Origin: Beverwykella pulmonaria
Lineage: Eukaryota > Ascomycota > Dothideomycetes > Pleosporales > Melanommataceae
NCBI GenBank assembly: GCA_001599595.1
Contig: BCHH01000006.1
Coordinates: forward strand, 1,485,197 to 1,549,196
Direction of reading: 5' to 3'
DNA: 64,000 nucleotides
The position numbers and the translations under genes were made by a program. The notes under the pieces were generated by a model that was not told where the DNA came from, made no database searches, and saw only the letters and a program-made list of their open reading frames with translations. Below, piece after piece: positions 43,372-53,975 of this stretch (positions within the stretch are counted from its first letter, which is position 1; each line of letters starts with the position of its first letter).

Positions 43372-46300
43372 CTACCACCTAACCGGTTCCTTGAAAATGG
43401 GTAATTCGCCGAAATCCTGCACACGCCACTCCACGGTCCCTTTCTCGTCCATCCACGCCCCCTGATCGCTACACTTCAGCCCCGCCTCCTCATTCTCCCT
43501 CGCCTCCTGTTTACTAACCCCCATTGGATCCCTCGGCAGCCAGACAATCGGCGTTGAGCTCGTATACGCTGGATTCAGATACGCTTTCTTGATATCATCT
43601 TCTTCGTACTCTGGCACGTCGTCCTCGTCGAAGTCGCCGTCTTGAAGCCACACCGCCATGGCTTTGTGCGAGGCGTAGATGTGGGGGGAGAAGAAGCGCG
43701 CGAGGGGGTCGAGGACTTGGGGTGGGACGTGGGCTTGGGTGCCTAGACGGTGGATGTGGGACTCCGAGTCGGCGGTGCCTTCTTCGAGAGACGAAAGAAG
43801 GGGGGCTTGGTCGGCTGAGCTGTCTGAGGAAGAGGCTAGATCTGCTGGGAGGAACTTCTCAAGAGGCGCCAGGGAGTGATTTGTTACTACAGTGAAGATG
43901 ATAGTGACAATGAAGAGGACGCCGACTATGATGGTTGGTCCGGTAGCTGACCGTAGCCCAAACAGGCCGATGAGACATAATTCGGCAAGGTATACTCCCG
44001 TAAGCATCTGTTGGAGAGCAAGCGTATAGCAGTGGCCTTTTGTGTCGATCTTTGGTTGGACGGTGTACAGGAGCATGTATCGGTAGCTAAGGTAGAACAT
44101 GGCCAAGCCCGCAGCAGCGAAGCCTAGCACGAGGGGGGCAATGCATGAGTATGCAATTGCTATACTATATCAGCGGTCGTGTCTAGCTATGTGAGTACTC
44201 GGACTTACCTATAATCGCAAAGTTGGTGTACTTCGGAAACACCTTTCCCCATGCAATATTCTTCAGGCTCGTGTGACTGTTGTACTTTTGGCGTGGCGTC
44301 TTGTCGAAGAAGTAGTCAAAGAAGAGGTACTGAAGAAGATCCGAGTAGTTTAGTAGGTTGTCGGAAGAACTGGTTAGACCCTGGACAATAAAATACGTCA
44401 GGTAGAAATTTGACGCTTGAGGGAGATGCTGGGCGAGCATTGCCGGAATCTGTGTCGGGTTTCCTGCAATTTCAGCGAGCACAGCAGCACCACCAGAAAA
44501 CACGCTGGTGACCAAGAAAACTTGGAGAACCTGAAAGACGTAAAACCACTTGAGAACCTTGAGTTCTGCTGAAGTATTGGTTGCTTCGCCACCAAATGTC
44601 TTGAAAATGTCTAATGTTTAATTAGTACCCATCCCCGTAGTACTAGCCCCTGCGGCGATTGGATTCAATAGACTTACATCTGAAGATGTTGGGGACATAT
44701 TTAGCGAGTAAACTGGTGAGTAGAGGAGGCACAAGACCTGTCAGAAGCCCTAGGACTGGATCGGGAAGGTTGTGGATAAACCTTAGCCATCTGAACTTGT
44801 TTGCAAGGTAGGCAACATTGGACCAGGCGCCAACAAGACCCACAGGGATAGACCAAAATACGATCGTGGCTATGACAAGAGCATGCGCGATTCCTTCCTG
44901 TGATATCCGGCGGGAGGAAGGTAGAGTCACATTGCCCCAGATGACTTCTCCAGGCTTGACCCCAGCGTATCTCGGATTTAAAGCAAGTATTACAAAGGAA
45001 GTTACTTGTTGATATGCTTTCTGAGCTGCAGTCTGTGTTCGAAACTCCACAAAAACAGCAGCTGCGCCTTGGCTGTTCCCGGTCGTCGAATTAGATTCCC
45101 GAGCTTTCTCAATCTCAAACTCCTTCTCTTTGATTTGTTCTCTCAGCCAGGTGATACTGTCAACTTTCTTTCCTATGTTCTGCGTCTTCAATCTGTGTGT
45201 AGGCCTGAGGGATTTCTTCACATTGTCGGGAAGGCTGTCGTACGTTGGTCCGTCTCCGTTGCGGCGGTTATTTTTCCTCTGTCCCTTTCTTCCCTGCTTA
45301 TTGGCATTTTGAATCAAGGCCACTTCTGCAGATTCAAGCTCCTCCACCAAGGCGTTCCTCTCAGCCACGAGGGCCTCCAACTTCTCTACTTTTGTCACGG
45401 GCCAAAGTCTTACTGCGTCATCGCCAAACAATCGCTGGAGGTTTTTCTCATCGAGAGCGGCTTTGGGTGCCGAAAGGAAAAGGATAGTACGAGACGACAA
45501 GCACTTCGCGTTCGGCTTAGAGAGATTCCAGGCCTGACGGAGACCAATGAGCCAAAGGCGTTCCCGGAGCACCGTGAACATGACGAAGCCAAAAAAGACC
45601 CAGGCGATTACTGCATGCGCATAAAGGTGGCTCTTATTCGATACATTTCCAATCGAGATTCTGTCTAGTTGAGAAGATGTTCCTCCACCGGTGGCGTTGA
45701 TTGGCATTAGAATGGGCCATGTTATGCAGCAGCCGACAACGCAGATGAATATGGCTGTTCTCAAGAAACGAAGATAGAGATAGGCATCGAGTGACTGGTG
45801 ATAGAGAGTGAATTTATCCGGCACTACTCTCATAGTGTGAATCCAATCCCAGTATGAGCGAGAGGCAGACGGAGTGCGATCCCTAATTTACGTCAATAAA
45901 CGCCAGCGTAGTAGACATGGATGAGCACACTTCTGTGGAACTGTGCCAATATACGTTCTCGGAGCGTATATCTTGGGGTACCTATGCCTGATGCAGGCAA
46001 ATGCGAGAACGAAGAAAGCTGCTGTGAACCAAGTAGGAACGAAGGCTGACAGGACCGAAATCAGAGATCCAGAACCGCGGGGCTTGAATACGCAGGTTAG
46101 CTGTATGAACTATGACTGAAGTGTTCCCAAGCAGAAGGTTTTTGGTATGAGGATTGATGGCTCCACAGTTCTTTGCTAATTGGGAAGCCAGAAGGATGTA
46201 CGATGAAATGACCGAACAAAATAAATAGAAATAAAAGCGTCATAAACAGTTCATGCCCGAGAAACGAAGGTTTTCGATTTTCGGGTCCACATCGTAGGCA

Positions 46301-46395
46301 CCATCTCAAAGAAGACTTCAAAAACTCACCTTAGGCCTTCCCTCCCAAGCACCAAAAGTGCCATTCAGCCCCTGCATCACAGTCTGCGCATCCAT
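43372..46395 (-). CDS. CSC1/OSCA-like (DUF221) cation channel
   Basis: Five exons (46330-46395, 45931-46100, 44678-45882, 44209-44610, 43372-44159) join in phase to give 876 aa. The order matches CSC1/OSCA/TMEM63 proteins: a first membrane helix (SLISVLSAFVPTWFTAAFFV), the KIYAPRTYIGTVPQK loop, two further helices, a long cytosolic domain (~170-380) with a charged coiled segment (WLREQIKEKEFEIEKARE) and AAAVFVEFRTQTAAQKAYQQ, then DUF221 proper with EVIWGNVTLPSSRRISQEGI, and many helices to about residue 750. GNPTQIPAMLAQHLPQASNF and FYLTYFIVQGL are signature elements of the pore region. Family members are osmosensitive or mechanosensitive calcium-permeable channels. The soluble acidic tail ends with WRVQDFGELPIFKEP. 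The short first exon (MDAQTVMQGLNG) is the least certain join. Confidence 0.9.
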
Positions 46396-46955
46396 CTTGT
46401 ATATCGATCGAACCTCAACTGTAAAGCATGAAGGAGAAGATCATCTGTCCCCAAGCTGCAGCTGGAATGTTTTGCCTCGAAGGAAGGAGCCAAGAGCGTG
46501 CCGTTGAAACAAAAGAGCTCAGAAACACGTCATCGGGGCCAGTCACTATATCAATTGAGATTGTTCGAGGAAAGATGGAAGTAGAATTCGGAAAGAGAGT
46601 TTGGCAGACACTGAGGTGATTGTGAGAAAGGTGGTTTGGCTAAAGAGGGATGAAGTTTGAGCGTTCGCATTGGAATGACGTAATTAGTAGGGTGGCGCGT
46701 GCGGGCATGACTGCTTGATGTCACGTGAGATACAAAGTCAGTACTTAACGTTAACAAAATTAGAAAAACTTAGCTGAGGGTTCCGAAATTCAGCGTGAGG
46801 GGGAATCATTTCAGCATTCATTAAATGGTCGTATAATTATATAATGACAGCGCTGGAATGCAACTCCGGGACCCTTGCCCAAACTATCCATCTCTGGTAT
46901 CAATTTCCAGGCGCCTCGCAAACGATGATAAGGTTTTACATGAAAAGTTCCACAT
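46396..46955. other. Intergenic region upstream of the CSC1-like gene
   Basis: 560 nt holding the promoter of the CSC1-like gene and the 3' flank of the next minus-strand gene. It is AT-rich near 46740-46850. No other feature is seen. Confidence 0.5.
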
Positions 46956-49900
46956 TTAGATCCAAAGAAGCCATCGAACAAGTCGATAATTCCACCCCAA
47001 GACCCTCTTCACGAAGCCTAATACCACGACGACAAGCCACACCCACCACATGATCCCCAGAAGCATCCACTCGACCAGCATCCATCCGATTCTTCTGACC
47101 CACTTCATCCTTCGTCTCCTCATGCGAAGCATTTTGTCAATCTCGTCGCTGATCTGCTTGACAGCCAAAGGCGCGGAGCCAGAGATCTCACTTGTTATCC
47201 GCACAGCTTCATCACTACTGCTTCGTACACGCGGGGACAGATCTGATTCCACGCGAGATTTCAGGTTGCTAATCATAGTTGTCAAGTCCCTCACTGTCGA
47301 TTCACGAAATTTTTCGGCGGAAGCATGCAAGGCTTGAGTAGAAGCTTCGAGATTGCGAACCAGGATACGAGCTGCCAGAACATGCTCTTCCTTCTTTGGA
47401 ATAGGTATCAGCTGTGTGTTGGTAGCCTTAGCGGCGCGAACCAGGAACAACGGTGGGTCCCGCTGGGTTTGAGATCGACGAGCAATTTCCCTGGCCTTGA
47501 TGCCCGAGCAAAGAAACAAAGCGCGAACTCGAGCAATGTCGGCGGGCGTAATGGCATGGACAGAAGTCTTGTCATGAAGGATACTGCCATGTTCATCGGT
47601 GATGCTCCAATGGCGCTTCTCGAGTCCTGGCCGAGAGCGGCTCGATTGACGACTCGCAGAGTCCGAAAGTTGCGCATTGGCAAGTGATGTTACCGGGAGA
47701 CCTCCTTGACCAACACCACCGGGACGTGCAAGAACTTTGTTTATCCGATCACGGTCTGTACTGAGAGAGCGATGACGAGATTGGCTCGGTAGAGATGTAG
47801 AAGATATTGATCTGAGGTCCATGCGTGGAGGTGCGAGTTTACCGAATCGTTCTGAGCGGCTATCAGCCCTGGCTTGAGCCTGGAGAGTAATATGGTGACT
47901 TGGAAGCTGGGAATCAGTCGCATATGCCCCATCCTCATCGTATGAATTGGTGGAGCGGAATGATGGTAAGTCAAGATGATAGCGGCCGCTCTTCTTTGAC
48001 GGGATACTGCCAGCTGTAGCTGAGGTAGCGCTGCGAGCAAAGGTGGGGCGAGATTTGCGATCTAGCTTGCCAGAAACCTCGTCGGTTTCTGAATCATTCG
48101 GCGAGTGACGGCTAGATTCCGTTTCTGAGTCCGAATCTTCCGTTGGACGGTCCCTCCTGAAGATGAACTCGCCAACTTTAGACCCCTCATTCTTCACCCC
48201 TTTGAAGAAACGTGTCACAGCGGATGATGGTTCCTTTGGTTCTTTCAGTTCCTTTGTGTCTTTTCGATGCCATCCTTCGGGACTATTTAGACTGCTGACA
48301 CTTTCGTTCTTCCTATGATTCAGCAGCGATTTCACAGCACTAGGGGCGGCCATGATTGCGGTTCCGAGGCCATTATTGTCGAGAATCTCGTCGCTCGCGC
48401 GTCGCGAATTCCGCTTCTTGTCTGTGCCAGAGGAGTCTGGTTCGAGCTTGTGCTCTTGCCTCGGACCCTTACCGATTTCGTCGGAGCGGAAAACGCTCAA
48501 CCTGCTCTTTTTGGATTTCCTAGGCACAGAACTATCACGGCTTGGCGGCGGGGAGGAATCAGTCCCAATGTAAGGAAAGGGCTTCGTGCGAAGTGGAGTG
48601 TTGGGTGTAGTGCTGTCAAGATCCTCAAACGAAGACCTAGGCTCGCCCATTGGAAGCTCTAGAGAAAGCCCCAAATTACTTCGTCTGTTCATGGGGGGTG
48701 ATTTCAGACCCAGCTGGTCGTGCTTTTCGGTAGAGCTATTCGTCACCCCTGCAACATCCGTCGAAGTTCGCGAGGATATACGATCTGGCATATCGGGTTG
48801 ACCCCATTTGTCAGGCGTATCAGGCGTATTTGCTTCAGCCTCCCGAGCTTCTTTGACCATCATTTCCCTTATCTTCAACTCAAGTGGGCCAGTATTGTTG
48901 ATGTCTATCACCCTGCGAGACTTCCGGGGCCGATGCTTTTGTGAACCAGAATCCGAGTCGGAGAAATCCGAGAAATTTCCTGATTGTGGCCTTGAGCCTC
49001 GCCAGCCATGCTTCCTGTGTTTCGGGCTCTCAGCACGGAAAGCTGGCAGGAGCCTCCTCTTGCGTCCACGCTCGCTTGTCGGCTCACTCTCCTCGCCGGT
49101 GGGGATTTCAGCAGATAGCCTGGGTACACCTTCGATCCAACTTCTTCTCCGTTTCTCTGGGTATTCTTTGCTTCCACGTGGGAGGAGGAGATCTTGTTTT
49201 TGAGGCTCTGTTGGCGGAAAGAGGTTACGGCCGTGGCGATCTTCAATCAACAGCTTGTTGTCGCCTTGCTCAACCCAGTGTGCGTCGGCAAGAAGTTCCT
49301 CGGACGTGAAAGTCCAGCCCAGGCGAGGTCTCGAAGGTTTGGTGGGACCATCCTCTCTTGCATGGTCTTCGTGATACTTTGGCAGTGCTACCCTGTCCTG
49401 TTGGCGATAGCCGGGACGTTGGGATTCCTGTTGCACCCTGTCCACCCACTCCCGAACCTGATCAATGTCGAGGAATTCTTCTGGGGCATGATCAAGGGTT
49501 TTCCTTTCTCGAGCCCTGTTCCTCCTGTTGCGTATATACTGTAGGGGATTGTATGCACGCCCAAGCTCGTACGTACTGCCTCTATGTGACGGCACACGGG
49601 TCAGTTGCGCATGGGGGCTGCCTGGTACATTGCTTGCAGAAACCGTAAAGTTACCCGGCGCTGTTGCATCTGGCTTAAGGGGAGGTAAAAACTGAAGGAG
49701 CCGCAGATACTCCATCCTTAGCTCAATATAGGCGCGAGCTTTATCTCGCCGGGCGATGGTAGCTTCTGAGAATGTATAATGCGGTGCCTGTAGCGAATTG
49801 GACGCACTCCGGGCCATGGAAGTGGAGATGGGATGTGGTCCGGAGGGAGCACTTCTGCCTCCAACGGGGGAGATGTTTCGAGAAATTCGTCGTTGGTCAT

Positions 49901-50726
49901 TGAGGTACTGCCTCAGACTGGACCCAGTGCCATAGTTTCGGAAGCTTCCATCGCGTTGCAAGCCAATCGACGTGACTCGTCTTGCGCCTGAAGCTTGTGG
50001 AGCTATGAGCTGCCCAGCACTCAGATTCCTTCTTCGGCTCTCGCTCAAATTCAATGCCATATGCACGATTTGGTTCGGATCTATGGCTGCACGAGGTGCT
50101 GCTGGTGCCCCCCCAGGATCGCTATTGTTGGCAGTTGCAGATGCCCCGTACTCACTCCTCCTCAATTTCGGAATGCGAAGCTCCCCATCATGATGTGTCT
50201 GATGGTTGGCAGAGTCGACCCTAGATTTCCGTTCTGATGTGCCTTGCTCTGCTACCATCGCCTCCTTCGAGAGCGGAGAGTGGTTTGGGGCGCCGTTCCC
50301 CGTCCCTGTCCGCCCTTGAAGTCCGCTACTTTCAAGGCTGCGATCGCGATACGAGCTGCGTTTACCCTTCGCATCCTCCGCGGATGTATTTCCTGGAGGC
50401 TGTCGTGTCCTGGGTCCAGAGGGAAACGTCGACTCCAGCAAGAAGCCTCCCGATCTCCTACTCCGGTGTCGGCGATGCGCAAAGTCCTGTTCTTCTATAG
50501 ACTCGATCGCCAGGAAAGTCCCTGAATCGCGAGACTGCGGCTTCGATGCGCCATTGCCTACGCCGCTGTTGTGCCTTGAGGCCACGACGCTTGGCCGCTG
50601 CGAAGAGCTACTGCCTTCCCCATTGTCTTCGTGGGCGTCCGAGTATCTCGAATGTAGCGTATGCGAAGACGTCGCTGATGGTGCGGAGGAGACTGAAGGT
50701 CGGCCGTCACTGGCAGGTGCCGACAT
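46956..50726 (-). CDS. 1256-aa mostly disordered protein with C-terminal membrane anchor
   Basis: Single uninterrupted frame; the start at 50726 begins MSAPASDGRPSVSSAPS. Most of the chain is Ser/Arg/Pro-rich and disordered. Ordered islands include KARAYIELRMEYLRLLQFLP (~345-365), EEFLDIDQVREWVDRVQQES (~430-450) and WTFTSEELLADAHWVEQGDN, then KLLIEDRHGRNLFP (~490-525). A helical region (IKAREIARRSQTQRDPPLFL to SEISGSAPLAVKQISDEIDK, ~1085-1200) leads to a C-terminal hydrophobic segment (IGWMLVEWMLLGIMWWVWLV, then VVVLGFVKRVLGW), long enough for one or two helices, after a strongly basic KMLRMRRRRMKWVRR patch. This is a tail-anchored or hairpin protein with a large cytosolic domain, probably in ER or nuclear-envelope membrane by the basic flank. 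I do not recognise a named family; function unknown. Confidence 0.8.
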   Translation of the reverse strand: MSAPASDGRPSVSSAPSATSSHTLHSRYSDAHEDNGEGSSSSQRPSVVASRHNSGVGNGASKPQSRDSGTFLAIESIEEQDFAHRRHRSRRSGGFLLESTFPSGPRTRQPPGNTSAEDAKGKRSSYRDRSLESSGLQGRTGTGNGAPNHSPLSKEAMVAEQGTSERKSRVDSANHQTHHDGELRIPKLRRSEYGASATANNSDPGGAPAAPRAAIDPNQIVHMALNLSESRRRNLSAGQLIAPQASGARRVTSIGLQRDGSFRNYGTGSSLRQYLNDQRRISRNISPVGGRSAPSGPHPISTSMARSASNSLQAPHYTFSEATIARRDKARAYIELRMEYLRLLQFLPPLKPDATAPGNFTVSASNVPGSPHAQLTRVPSHRGSTYELGRAYNPLQYIRNRRNRARERKTLDHAPEEFLDIDQVREWVDRVQQESQRPGYRQQDRVALPKYHEDHAREDGPTKPSRPRLGWTFTSEELLADAHWVEQGDNKLLIEDRHGRNLFPPTEPQKQDLLLPRGSKEYPEKRRRSWIEGVPRLSAEIPTGEESEPTSERGRKRRLLPAFRAESPKHRKHGWRGSRPQSGNFSDFSDSDSGSQKHRPRKSRRVIDINNTGPLELKIREMMVKEAREAEANTPDTPDKWGQPDMPDRISSRTSTDVAGVTNSSTEKHDQLGLKSPPMNRRSNLGLSLELPMGEPRSSFEDLDSTTPNTPLRTKPFPYIGTDSSPPPSRDSSVPRKSKKSRLSVFRSDEIGKGPRQEHKLEPDSSGTDKKRNSRRASDEILDNNGLGTAIMAAPSAVKSLLNHRKNESVSSLNSPEGWHRKDTKELKEPKEPSSAVTRFFKGVKNEGSKVGEFIFRRDRPTEDSDSETESSRHSPNDSETDEVSGKLDRKSRPTFARSATSATAGSIPSKKSGRYHLDLPSFRSTNSYDEDGAYATDSQLPSHHITLQAQARADSRSERFGKLAPPRMDLRSISSTSLPSQSRHRSLSTDRDRINKVLARPGGVGQGGLPVTSLANAQLSDSASRQSSRSRPGLEKRHWSITDEHGSILHDKTSVHAITPADIARVRALFLCSGIKAREIARRSQTQRDPPLFLVRAAKATNTQLIPIPKKEEHVLAARILVRNLEASTQALHASAEKFRESTVRDLTTMISNLKSRVESDLSPRVRSSSDEAVRITSEISGSAPLAVKQISDEIDKMLRMRRRRMKWVRRIGWMLVEWMLLGIMWWVWLVVVVLGFVKRVLGWNYRLVRWLLWI

Positions 50727-51439
50727 GTTCCGTGAGGTGTCGTTACCGCCGTTGGGAGGGCAAAGGTCTCATGATTAAGGGGCCGCGGTGGAGAACGGGG
50801 AGGCGAGCGAGCGAGGGTCGTAGCCAAAGGTCGAATAGCAGAGCCCTCTGTGATCCAGAGCGAGAGCGTGAAGAGCGAGATACAGGCGGAGCGAAAGGTA
50901 GTATGGGGACGTGATGAAACCTAAATTTGTTGATGCATCACCGAGATGGAGACCCTAGACACGCGCCGCACGAGCGCCTACGTCAGCGGCTCGGCCCAAG
51001 ACCGCCACGTGCATCGTGGTGCTCTTACACTTGCTGTATCTTATGGCTTCGATTCACCAAGAATTCATGTTACTCAGCTTCACGTCGACCAAGCAACACA
51101 ACTTCAAATTGCGGAAATCAGAGCACTCGTCACGGTAACAACGGCCATTCCAAGAAATTAAGTATAAATTGTCGAATGAAGGTAGAGCGACCAATCCATG
51201 GTGCCAGAGGTTCCACCCCGCTGTAACTACAAATATGTCACATCATGACAGCCTACGCCGTAACACTTCGAGACCGGCCAGTGGCATGTCTAGACATGCC
51301 AAGTGAGTGTTTCATTACATAGTCCAATGGACAACCAATTCGCTAGTTCATCATAGTCCCATAGCGCCCGCGATTTCCACCACAGGAAATATTTTGGCCA
51401 TCTTTGAGCCGAGTTCCGCATCCGCCTTTGCGAAGTGCA
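50727..51439. other. Intergenic region upstream of the 1256-aa gene
   Basis: About 710 nt: promoter of the 1256-aa gene and 3' flank of the PAP2 gene. Short ORFs have no motifs. No RNA gene is recognised. Confidence 0.5.
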
Positions 51440-53257
51440 TCATATCTGCTGCGGGGCGGTGCCAACCGTATGTGGCGGTACCGCTGGTGCTGCTTCCTTT
51501 ATTGTGTCACTGGTGTCACCACCCGAGGCCCCTGGAGGTGGAGGTGTTGGGGATGGTACTATGCCGTGAGGGGGATGGTACCCAGTGTTCGTATATGTTC
51601 CCTGGACAGGGTTGTACACGCCCCCGTGTTGGGGCGCTCCGAGTGTGTAGGTCTGCTGAAGCTCGTAACTATCGTCATCTTCGGAAGAAGAGTAGTCGTA
51701 GTTCTCTTGACGTTGTGAGTGGGCGGAATCGCCATGGAAAGGATTCGATCCGGGCATTTGGTTCTGATACCGGTTGACCTTGGTTGAAATCGTCGACCCC
51801 ATCGTGTCATTGTGTTGCACTCCAAACTGGCCGCCACCGTCACCTCGTCGGCGCTGGGATTGGGAGATCTGCTGGCGGAATACGTTGCTACCCGGTGCCA
51901 TATCGTTTCCCGCAACAGCTGTTTCGGATGAGAATCCAGACGACGGGCCCCGCTCTTCATCCGTGGGTCTCCGCATCGGCTGGAGCGGTCGCACATCCTC
52001 ATCGATTCTGATTGTGGGATGTGGAGGAGCCACTGGTTCACGGCCCCAGGCGCGAATGGGATAGGCCCGGCCTTTCTGCCAAGTCTCTGTTACCGGAGGA
52101 AAGTATTGTCGATATGAGCCCCACGCAACAAGGATCCCCAGTGCGCTTCCAGATAACACATCGAAGGGGTGGTGGCGAGCATCCATGATACGAGAGCCAG
52201 CAACCAGGGCTGCGCCGAGCGTGGGAACCATGACAATGAAGGCCTTCCAGACTTCTCCCTTAGAGTCCAGCACATGCATCTTCGCAGCCAGGTAGAGAGA
52301 AAGGTAGAAGAGACCGGCGAATGCGCCTAGACATGATTAGCTTATCTTTTCCTAGTATAGAATATTTTCAACATACTGCTCGAATGCCCGGACGGAAAGC
52401 TTTTGAATCCATCTTGCAAGATATAACTATCCTTTTGCGTGCATATCGCGATCGTACTCAGGATCAACTTCCGGCGAAAGTCATCACCGGTAAACGCATC
52501 TCTTGCTTCCTGGTTGATTTCACATCTTGGAGGCGTCAGTACATAAATCGCAATGGGAGACGGAGAGTAACCCGTACCGCGCAATCAGATCAGGGCGTGG
52601 CTTGCCAATCGCATTCTTCAGAGCTCCTGTATTCCCCATTAGTGTGAGATTCCAATCGAACCGCGCTCTCGCCATACCAGTGATTGTGAATGCGGCGCCC
52701 ACGCTGAGGAGCAAGCCCAAGATGCCGCAATTCAGCTCCCACAGGCGGTCCTTGAACCTGTATCTACCCGTCAAGCGCTTCATCCCCCCCCTTGCTGTGG
52801 GCATTGCCGTCTTGTGAGAGAACAGTCCGTCGATGACCATGGTGTATATGCCTATGATGATGGCTGGAGCGCCGACGCAGATGACGCATAGCCAGAGGAC
52901 AGGAACTCGCTCGTGCACGGCGAAGGGGTAATGGAGGGTATAATTCTCGAGGGAGAAGGGCTGGTGGAAGGGTTCGACCTTGTCGATGATGTAAAAGGTT
53001 ATGATGAGGACGCTGCATGCGTCAGCCAAAACCAGGATTCAGAAGGAGGTCGTGTGCTGCCAAAAAGAAAGCCGCGCAAGAGTGGGGAGCTTCTTACATG
53101 ATAATGACATAGTCGAGGATGTATCTGCGCGGGTCAGCTTCTTGGGTCTCTGTCTGAGGATATGCGACTCTACGCACGAGAGAATAACTCTCTTTGGCAG
53201 CCGTTTCTTGGAGAAGGGCAAACGCTCTGGGAGCTTATTCGATGTCCACTCGTCCAT
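51440..53257 (-). CDS. PAP2-family lipid phosphate phosphatase (Dpp1/Lpp1-like)
   Basis: Five exons (53178-53257, 53098-53124, 52578-53012, 52377-52525, 51440-52326) join in phase to give 525 aa. All three phosphatase motifs are present: KNAIGKPRPD (motif 1), KSFPSGHSS (motif 2, split by the fourth intron) and SRIMDARHHPFD (motif 3), with the catalytic His in SGHSS and in the HHPFD triad. Six membrane helices are expected; YILDYVIIIVLIITFYIIDK is the first and is assembled from three exons, including a 27-nt micro-exon. Family members dephosphorylate phosphatidate, diacylglycerol pyrophosphate or lysophosphatidate on membranes. The C-terminal ~200 residues form a Gln/Ser/Pro-rich acidic tail beyond the usual yeast length (about 290 aa). 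It diverges from an alpha/beta hydrolase gene across about 720 nt. Confidence 0.92.
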
Positions 53258-53975
53258 GGCCGACTACTGCATCCAATCGCGCGGGGAAGCTGGAGTCGTC
53301 CTGGGGGGCTCAGATCTGGGAGCTCTCGGGGATCAAGAGCATGTACAGAGGCGGAAGGGGAAGCGTGAGCGGGAGTGAAGCGGAGGTGAGTGTTTCGCCG
53401 AAGGAGGTCCAGGGGTTAGACGACTCTCGCGGAGAGGCGCGCGGCGGCAAAAAAGAGAGTAGGAAAGAGCACGAGAAGCGACCAGCAGGTCACCTGTGAT
53501 AAATAGGACGTCGTGGAGGTATCGCCCGCAATCAGCTTGAGTAGGAGTGTCGCCTTGTGGCTTGCGCGCGCTGACCGCAGTTCAGTGCTGCGTCTTTAGC
53601 GTAGAGGCCTCTGACTTGGCGCCGCGCATCATCAACCAGCTCCACACCTGCTCGTGCGACCGCTGCGGTGCCGCCACAGTTGATCGAATAGTGGCCCGCC
53701 GTTCGATTGAGCCAAATGACAATCCATTTTTGGCCTGGCGGCGAGCAGCGGCGATGCACAAATGGCCGTTTCAGTTTTCTTTTTTTTTGGCCTGGCTGCG
53801 GCTTAGCAGCTTAGCGCCCTTGGATGTTTGAATCTTGGTGGCGCAAGCGTAGATCCATCATCGCCAGCTTATTCTTGTCCACACCATCATTCACTCGCAC
53901 GCGGCTGTCCACGTCTATTTCTGTTCTACACATAGCTGCCATTGGTCAGCCCCATCCTCGTCCCTAGTCTTCAGT
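53258..53975. promoter_or_regulatory. Divergent promoter region (PAP2 / alpha-beta hydrolase)
   Basis: 718 nt between divergent starts. A T-run lies at about 53780-53788 and a pyrimidine-rich leader precedes 53976. No specific regulatory site can be named. Confidence 0.45.

Noticed and set aside
45006..45668. 220-codon plus-strand ORF
   Set aside because: Antisense of the CSC1-like gene, whose frame carries the DUF221 signatures.
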